DNA of 12,103 nt from an uncultured Ruminococcus sp. (lineage in GTDB: Bacteria; Bacillota; Clostridia; Oscillospirales; Ruminococcaceae). The DNA lies in contig CAMWVM010000024.1 in NCBI GenBank assembly GCA_947177715.1, positions 1-12,103 on the forward strand, given 5' to 3'. Numbering within the stretch: position 1 is the first letter of the stretch; every line of letters begins with the position of its first letter. Below the pieces are notes generated by a model, which was not told the DNA's origin, ran no database searches, and saw only the letters and a program-made list of their open reading frames with translations. Shown one piece after another: positions 7,958 through 12,103 of this stretch. The position numbers and the translations under genes were made by a program.

Positions 7958-9166
7958 ATGAAATCCCTTACTACCAAGATACTTATGGGAGTTTTGTCTG
8001 TTCTGCTTTTTGCAACAATAGGCAGTCAGATATATTATAAAATTAATGATAAACATGATACAAAAGAAGCTGAAATTTGTAATATAAATGAAGACATTTC
8101 ATTTCAAGGTATTATAATCAGAGATGAAAAAGTCTTAAAATATGACGGTAATGGTGTGCTTGATTATCAGCATAAGGATGGTAATAAAGTTTCTGTTAAC
8201 AGTACAGTAGCAAATGTGTATTCTTCATTAAATGATGTAATTACTCAAAAAAGAATTGAAAAAATCAATTCCCTTATTTCTGACTTAAATAGAGCACAAA
8301 ATCCGGGCACTACCGATTATATTCAGCCTGAAACTCTAAAGACTAAAATTGAAAATGAGTATAAACAGATTTTAACTTGTTCTCAAAAACATGATTATAC
8401 TTCTTTAAATAATATAAAAAACGATTTATCAGTTGTAATAAATATTTATAATCTTGTAACAGGAAGTTCTTCGAATTATAATGATAAAATTAAAGCTTTG
8501 ACCGCAGAAGTTGAAAAATTAAAAGAGTCAGCTAAACCAATCGATTCAATAAAAGCGAATTCAACAGGTTATTTTGTTTCTTATGCAGATGGATATGAAG
8601 AGAAATTAAATTCTGAAAGTGCTGAAAAACTTTCGGAAGATGAAATCAATAAAATTGTAAACAGCAAAATTGAGCCTGTCGATAATGTTTTAGGAAAAAT
8701 GTTTAACGATTACAGTTGCAAAATCGTGGGTGTGCTTAACAATGACAAGCGTATTGCTGAAGGCGAAACTCTTAATATGATGACAAATTCATCGCAGCAA
8801 ATTTATGATTTGACAGTTGAGTCTGTAAAGCCAGCGCAAGAAGATAATAAAATTATTGCAGTATTCAGCTGTGATATACTGGACGACGCTATGGTACAAT
8901 CAAGAGTACAATCAATGAAAATAATATTCGATGAATATCAGGGAATTAAAGTTCCAAGAAGTGCTATTAGATTCCAAGGTGATCAAAAAGGCGTTTATGT
9001 AATGCTGGGTAAAGATATTATTTTTAAAAAGATTGATGTAATATATGAAAATGAAGATGAGGATTATGTAATTTCAAAAAATACATCTGATGATGAATAT
9101 TTATTACTTTACGATCAGATTCTTCTGGAGGTGATTTTGGATAAAGATGTGTCAAACAGTAAATAA
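7958..9166 (+). CDS. HlyD-like membrane-anchored protein of unknown role
   Basis: This 402-aa protein has an N-terminal hydrophobic segment (about 8-27) preceded by lysines. It has no obvious cleavage site, so it is probably a signal anchor with the rest outside the membrane. The architecture resembles HlyD-type membrane fusion proteins: a first barrel-sandwich half (about 48-90), a helical coiled-coil-like hairpin (about 91-195), a second half (about 196-215), and a beta-rich C-terminal part with KVPRSAI and GVYVMLGKDIIFKKIDV (331-361), which is characteristic of such adaptors. No ABC or RND transporter lies nearby, so an export role cannot be assumed. The start has AAGGTGA (7945-7951) at 6 nt and follows hfq by 11 bp; the 3' end overlaps yggS by 20 bp. 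Fold assignment is moderately confident; function is unknown. Confidence 0.75.
   Translation: MKSLTTKILMGVLSVLLFATIGSQIYYKINDKHDTKEAEICNINEDISFQGIIIRDEKVLKYDGNGVLDYQHKDGNKVSVNSTVANVYSSLNDVITQKRIEKINSLISDLNRAQNPGTTDYIQPETLKTKIENEYKQILTCSQKHDYTSLNNIKNDLSVVINIYNLVTGSSSNYNDKIKALTAEVEKLKESAKPIDSIKANSTGYFVSYADGYEEKLNSESAEKLSEDEINKIVNSKIEPVDNVLGKMFNDYSCKIVGVLNNDKRIAEGETLNMMTNSSQQIYDLTVESVKPAQEDNKIIAVFSCDILDDAMVQSRVQSMKIIFDEYQGIKVPRSAIRFQGDQKGVYVMLGKDIIFKKIDVIYENEDEDYVISKNTSDDEYLLLYDQILLEVILDKDVSNSK
9126..9135 (+). promoter_or_regulatory. Strong but distant ribosome binding site for yggS
   Basis: TGGAGGTGAT is close to the full anti-Shine-Dalgarno complement and lies inside the end of the HlyD-like gene. 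Its GGAGG core is 15 nt from the yggS ATG, longer than the 6-10 nt of other sites in this window. No other in-frame ATG, GTG or TTG lies between it and the ATG, and an in-frame TGA sits at 9132-9134. Confidence 0.65.
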
Positions 9167-9866
9167 TTATCCGGAATTTAAATATATTCTTGAAAATTAT
9201 AAAGAGATATGTTATAATATAGAGAATGCAAAGTCTAAATACAGAAAAAGTAATGAAGTAATTAATCTCATGGCAGTAACCAAAACTGTTGAACCTGAAA
9301 AGATTAACTTTGCAATTTCTCAAGGCGTGTCTTTACTGGGCGAAAACAGAGTTCAAGAATATTTATCAAAAAAAGAACAATATAATAAAAAAGCAGAAGT
9401 TCATTTTATAGGTCACTTGCAAACAAATAAAGTCAAGTATATAATTAATGATGTAAAAATGATACAGTCTGTTGATAGTTTAAAATTAGCTTGTGAAATT
9501 GATAGACTTGCAAAAAAGAATAATAAGATTATGGATATCTTGATTGAAATAAATATTGGTAATGAGCTATCAAAAAGTGGTATATCAAAAGATTCTCTTT
9601 TTGATTTAGTTAATAAGATATCTGAACTTCAAAACATATCAATTTGCGGGCTTATGGCAATTCCGCCTATAGGTTCGGATGAATATGTTTTTGAAGAGAT
9701 GAATGAGCTTTTCCTGAGAATAAAGGAAATGCCCTATAAAAATATTTCCATGAATACATTATCAATGGGAATGTCGGGTGATTATGAACTTGCAATAAAG
9801 CACGGTTCAAATCTTGTAAGAATTGGAACTAAGCTCTTCGGAGCAAGAAAATATTTGGAGGTTTAA
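9147..9866 (+). CDS. YggS/PROSC family PLP homeostasis protein (YlmE)
   Basis: This family of single-domain TIM-barrel proteins binds pyridoxal phosphate and buffers free PLP, with no confirmed enzyme activity. At 239 aa it is the usual length. K46 in LMAVTKTV is the PLP-binding lysine. GENRVQE (65-71), HFIGHLQTNK (86-95), GLMAIPP (168-174), SMGMSGDYELAI (206-217) and the phosphate-binding VRIGTKLFG (224-232) are family signatures. The start overlaps the preceding gene by 20 bp, and its ribosome binding site is unusually far away. The gene ends 3 bp before sepF, with the sepF ribosome binding site inside its last codons. The position matches ylmE of Bacillus, next to sepF, where it is a regular partner of the division cluster in Gram-positives. 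Confidence 0.94.
   Translation: MCQTVNNYPEFKYILENYKEICYNIENAKSKYRKSNEVINLMAVTKTVEPEKINFAISQGVSLLGENRVQEYLSKKEQYNKKAEVHFIGHLQTNKVKYIINDVKMIQSVDSLKLACEIDRLAKKNNKIMDILIEINIGNELSKSGISKDSLFDLVNKISELQNISICGLMAIPPIGSDEYVFEEMNELFLRIKEMPYKNISMNTLSMGMSGDYELAIKHGSNLVRIGTKLFGARKYLEV
9190..9218 (+). promoter_or_regulatory. Possible internal promoter in yggS
   Basis: TTGAAA (9190-9195) and TATAAT (9213-9218) are separated by 17 bp, and TGT immediately precedes the -10, making it an extended -10. By consensus it is stronger than the candidate before hfq. It would initiate near 9225, inside yggS, and so could serve sepF, ylmH, divIVA and ileS but not full-length YggS. It is embedded in AT-rich coding sequence, so a chance match is possible. 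Confidence 0.4.
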
Positions 9867-9869
9867 AAA

Positions 9870-10295
9870 ATGAGCGTACTTCAGGGTATTAAAAGTTTGT
9901 TTGTAGGTACAGATGAGTTAGAGCAGGAAAGTGAATATCAATCAATTTATGACAACAAAAACGATTATGAAGACACATATAGTGAAAGCAGAAGAGAAAC
10001 AAGAATTGCTTCATCTTCAACATTGCAGATTGTTCTTGCAAGACCTAATGATTTTAGTGAAGTGAAGTCTATTGGTGGAGAGATAAATGAACAGAAAACA
10101 GTTCTCCTTAACCTTGAAACAGTTAAAAGTGATGATGCAAAGCGTATCTTGGATTTTATATCTGGAGTTGCATATGCTAATGGAGCTGAAATTAAAATGA
10201 TGGCTCAGAAAACATTTGCTATTATGCCTCGTAATGTAAGCTTTTCTGGTATTGATCTCATGAGTGAATTGGAGAATAACGGATATAGCTTTTAA
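9870..10295 (+). CDS. sepF: Cell division protein SepF
   Basis: SepF binds FtsZ and the membrane at the septum, bundling FtsZ filaments and tethering the Z-ring. At 141 aa the length is typical. An N-terminal amphipathic segment (about 1-12, MSVLQGIKSLFV) fits the membrane-targeting helix. An acidic, probably flexible linker (about 15-48) follows. The conserved core (about 51-128) includes VLARPNDFSEV, the TVLLNLETV strand, the DAKRILDFISGVAYA helix, and the FAIMP segment followed by a short C-terminal tail. The start has GGAGG (9857-9861) at 8 nt. Its stop codon overlaps the ylmH start in TAATG. The neighbours yggS, ylmH and divIVA are the standard Gram-positive SepF setting. Confidence 0.95.
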   Translation: MSVLQGIKSLFVGTDELEQESEYQSIYDNKNDYEDTYSESRRETRIASSSTLQIVLARPNDFSEVKSIGGEINEQKTVLLNLETVKSDDAKRILDFISGVAYANGAEIKMMAQKTFAIMPRNVSFSGIDLMSELENNGYSF

Positions 10296-11077
10296 TGAAG
10301 AAACTCAATCTTTCTTTTCTAAAAAATATAACTGATGAAGATAAATTCTTACTAAATCAAGTAGCTGATTGGGTAACTGCCGCTGAAAATAAGTATATAA
10401 AAAAATATTCTTTTTTCTTAGACGAATGTCAATCAATGTTCTGCGAGCAAGTACTTAAATCTTTAAAGTTCAATAATTATAAGTTATATGGTGGTTGTGA
10501 AAGAGCAAACAGAAAAATTCTTTCTGTTTATTCGGAGTATTGCATTGTTAATGACGATGATTTTCCCATTAGATGTCTCTTGTTTAAGTATAATAGCAAA
10601 TATACTCTTTCCCATAGAGACTTTCTTGGCTCACTTATGTCATTGAATATAGCCCGAAATACAGTGGGAGATATTGTTGTCAGCAAAGGTTGTGCTCAAA
10701 TATATGTATATAACACTATATACGAACTTGTGTTACAAAGTATATCTAAGATTGGTCGTGTAGGTGTTACTGTTCAAGAAAATAATATTGAACCAATAGA
10801 AGCTGATGTAAAATTCGAAGAAATTTCAGGTACAGCTTCTTCATTAAGACTTGACTGCATTTTAAGTCTTTCACTGCACATTTCTCGAGAAAAATCTAAA
10901 TCTATTATTATGACAAAAGGTGTCATAATAAATCACATCATAACTTATAGTGTAGATACAGTTTTGAATATGGGAGATATCTTCTCAGTAAAGGGATTTG
11001 GTAAATATATTTTAAAATCAATAAATGGAGTTTCAAAGAAAAACAGATTTCATATTACTTTGAATAAGTATGTATAG
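10295..11077 (+). CDS. ylmH: YlmH family S4-domain RNA-binding protein
   Basis: YlmH proteins combine an N-terminal RNA-binding region with a C-terminal S4 domain. The Bacillus homologue binds 50S ribosomal subunits carrying peptidyl-tRNA and can act in ribosome-associated quality control, much like RqcP. Here the 260-aa protein has the family segment HRDFLGSLMSLNIARNTVGDI (107-127) and an S4 domain at about 184-245, beginning LRLDCILSL and including ISREKSKSII and GDIFSVKGFGKY. The ATG shares a base with the sepF stop (TAATG at 10293-10297). The nearest GGAG (10271-10274) is 20 nt away, so translation is probably coupled to sepF. It ends 11 bp before divIVA. The ylmG gene that separates sepF from ylmH in Bacillus is absent. 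Confidence 0.93.
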   Translation: MKKLNLSFLKNITDEDKFLLNQVADWVTAAENKYIKKYSFFLDECQSMFCEQVLKSLKFNNYKLYGGCERANRKILSVYSEYCIVNDDDFPIRCLLFKYNSKYTLSHRDFLGSLMSLNIARNTVGDIVVSKGCAQIYVYNTIYELVLQSISKIGRVGVTVQENNIEPIEADVKFEEISGTASSLRLDCILSLSLHISREKSKSIIMTKGVIINHIITYSVDTVLNMGDIFSVKGFGKYILKSINGVSKKNRFHITLNKYV

Positions 11078-11088
11078 GAGGCTAAATG

Positions 11089-11862
11089 ATGTTGAAACCT
11101 AGCAATATTAAAGGCAGAACCTTTGATACAGTAAAAAACGGATATGATCCTGACGCCGTTAACAGCTTTTTAAATGAAGTAGCTGACTATGTGGCTGAAG
11201 TAAATCAGTTTAACGAAGATAATGAAGCAAAAATAATGAAGTTGGTAGAAAAAATCAATGAATACCGTGAAGATGAGGAAGCTATAAAAGTTGCAATGAT
11301 ATCTGCTCAGAAAGAATCTAACAGAATTATCAATGAAGCAAAAACTCAGGCTTCTGATATGATTGAATCTGCAAAGACTGAACAAGTAAGAATTGCTGAA
11401 CAAAATGCTGAAGAATGTGATAGAATTATCCGTGAGCATAAAGATAAATGTGCAGAGCTCATTAGGGAAAATACAGCTGATACGCAGAAAAAAATAGTTG
11501 CAATACGTAAAGCATATGATGATCAAAAAGAAGCTTTTGATAAGCTCCAGGCTGAAGTTACATATTTCAAAGCTAACCTTACTGAGCTTTATAATAAACA
11601 GCTTCACCTTATCATGGATATTCCTCAAATGTCAGAAGATGATCTGAAAGAATATGAAGATCAGGTCCAGAAGGCTATTGATGCAGCTGAAGAAGCTGAA
11701 AGAATTGAATCAGAAAGGGCAGCCAAGTCTGCTGAAATTGAAACAACACCGGAAGTTAATGAAACACAGGAAAGAATTGAAGAATTACTTAATACCGGCT
11801 CATTCGATCCTGTTATTCCTAAAAATACTTACAATGATTTAAGATTCGGTAAAAATAATTAA
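11089..11862 (+). CDS. divIVA: DivIVA domain cell division/pole protein
   Basis: DivIVA proteins are coiled-coil scaffolds that gather at curved membrane of the septum and poles. The N-terminal lipid-binding domain (about 1-60) has IKGRTFDTVKNGYDPDAV, including the hallmark GYD (18-20). A long heptad-rich, Lys/Glu/Ala-rich region (about 25-200) predicts an extended coiled coil. An acidic tail ends in LRFG close to the C-terminus. Two adjacent ATGs exist, at 11086 and 11089. The second is chosen because AGGAGG (11076-11081) then lies 7 nt away, not 4; the difference is one methionine, giving 257 aa. The membrane-inserting Phe-Arg pair of Bacillus DivIVA (F17-R18) aligns with Lys-Asn, preceded by Val. 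It is 18 bp before ileS and 11 bp after ylmH, as in the Bacillus cluster. Confidence 0.93.
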   Translation: MLKPSNIKGRTFDTVKNGYDPDAVNSFLNEVADYVAEVNQFNEDNEAKIMKLVEKINEYREDEEAIKVAMISAQKESNRIINEAKTQASDMIESAKTEQVRIAEQNAEECDRIIREHKDKCAELIRENTADTQKKIVAIRKAYDDQKEAFDKLQAEVTYFKANLTELYNKQLHLIMDIPQMSEDDLKEYEDQVQKAIDAAEEAERIESERAAKSAEIETTPEVNETQERIEELLNTGSFDPVIPKNTYNDLRFGKNN

Positions 11863-11880
11863 TTGTTAGGAGTTTGCCAA

Positions 11881-12103
11881 ATGTCACAGGATTATAATAA
11901 AACACTTAATCTCCCTGAAACTGATTTTCCTATGAGAGGAAATCTTCCTAAAAGAGAACCGGAAGCATTAAAAAAATGGGACGATAGCAGATTATATTAT
12001 AAAATGATGGAAAAAAATGAAGGAAGACCATCTTATATTCTTCATGACGGACCTCCATATGCTAACGGTGATATCCATTTAGGTACTTCATTAAATAAGG
12101 TGC
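11881..12103 (+). CDS. ileS: Isoleucyl-tRNA synthetase, N-terminal part (runs off window)
   Basis: IleRS attaches isoleucine to tRNA-Ile in the cytoplasm. Only the first 74 codons are present. They include the conserved NLPKREP segment (21-27), W33, and [20 protein letters not shown] (54-73), which holds the class-I ATP-binding motif and is diagnostic for IleRS. The canonical HIGH reads H66-L-G-T69 here. The start has AGGAG (11868-11872) at 8 nt. The gap to divIVA is only 18 bp, so there is no room for a T-box leader directly before it, and transcription must come from upstream in the operon. The order divIVA-ileS is conserved in many Gram-positives. Confidence 0.95.
   Translation, partial: MSQDYNKTLNLPETDFPMRGNLPKREPEALKKWDDSRLYYKMMEKNEGRPSYILHDGPPYANGDIHLGTSLNKV

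Noticed and set aside
11170..11628. Antisense frame rich in Phe and Ile, resembling a membrane protein
   Set aside because: This is the reverse complement of the Lys/Glu-rich DivIVA coiled coil, which always yields a false hydrophobic frame.
11863..11880. T-box riboswitch before ileS
   Set aside because: The divIVA-ileS gap is only 18 bp and holds just a ribosome binding site; a T-box leader would need far more space.

Overview
This window is a compact run of twelve genes, all on the + strand, from a low-GC Gram-positive bacterium. It is probably a member of the Clostridia, in the broad Ruminococcaceae/Oscillospiraceae neighbourhood. The evidence is AT-rich codon use, strong AGGAGG-type ribosome binding sites, a MutL with an endonuclease domain (no MutH-type repair), Gram-positive-style Hfq, and SepF, YlmH and DivIVA next to ileS. 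The genus assignment is inference. I see no mobile element, CRISPR array, tRNA, rRNA or riboswitch. This is a conserved housekeeping locus, not an accessory island.

Layout. Positions 1-187 hold a perfect 12-bp terminator hairpin that closes an upstream unit, then a consensus promoter (TTGACA, 17 bp, TATAAT). This promoter starts the first block: miaB, a RicA/YlbF-family gene with a Cys-rich tail, mutS, mutL, miaA and hfq. The gaps are 19-53 bp and no terminator is visible between genes. A second promoter-like site overlaps the miaA stop just before hfq. Next comes a membrane-anchored HlyD-like protein of unknown role. It is followed by the cell-division block: yggS, sepF, ylmH, divIVA and the first 74 codons of ileS, which runs off the window. 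Genes here overlap or lie within 3-18 bp of each other, which implies cotranscription and translational coupling.

How the genes fit together. MiaA and MiaB carry out successive steps in making ms2i6A at position 37 of tRNAs. MutS and MutL are the mismatch recognition and nicking proteins. The RicA-like protein and Hfq both belong to RNA-metabolism families. SepF and DivIVA are cell-division or pole proteins, and YlmH is a ribosome-associated S4-domain protein. YggS is a PLP-homeostasis protein and IleRS charges tRNA-Ile. Compared with the Bacillus order ylmD-ylmE(yggS)-sepF-ylmG-ylmH-divIVA-ileS, ylmG is absent and the ylmD position holds the HlyD-like gene.

The points most worth a second look are the HlyD-like gene at the junction of the two blocks, the five-Cys tail of the RicA-like protein, promoter-like sequences inside coding regions (in the RicA-like gene, at the end of miaA and in yggS), and the unusual start region of yggS. 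Nothing here clearly amounts to a new system.
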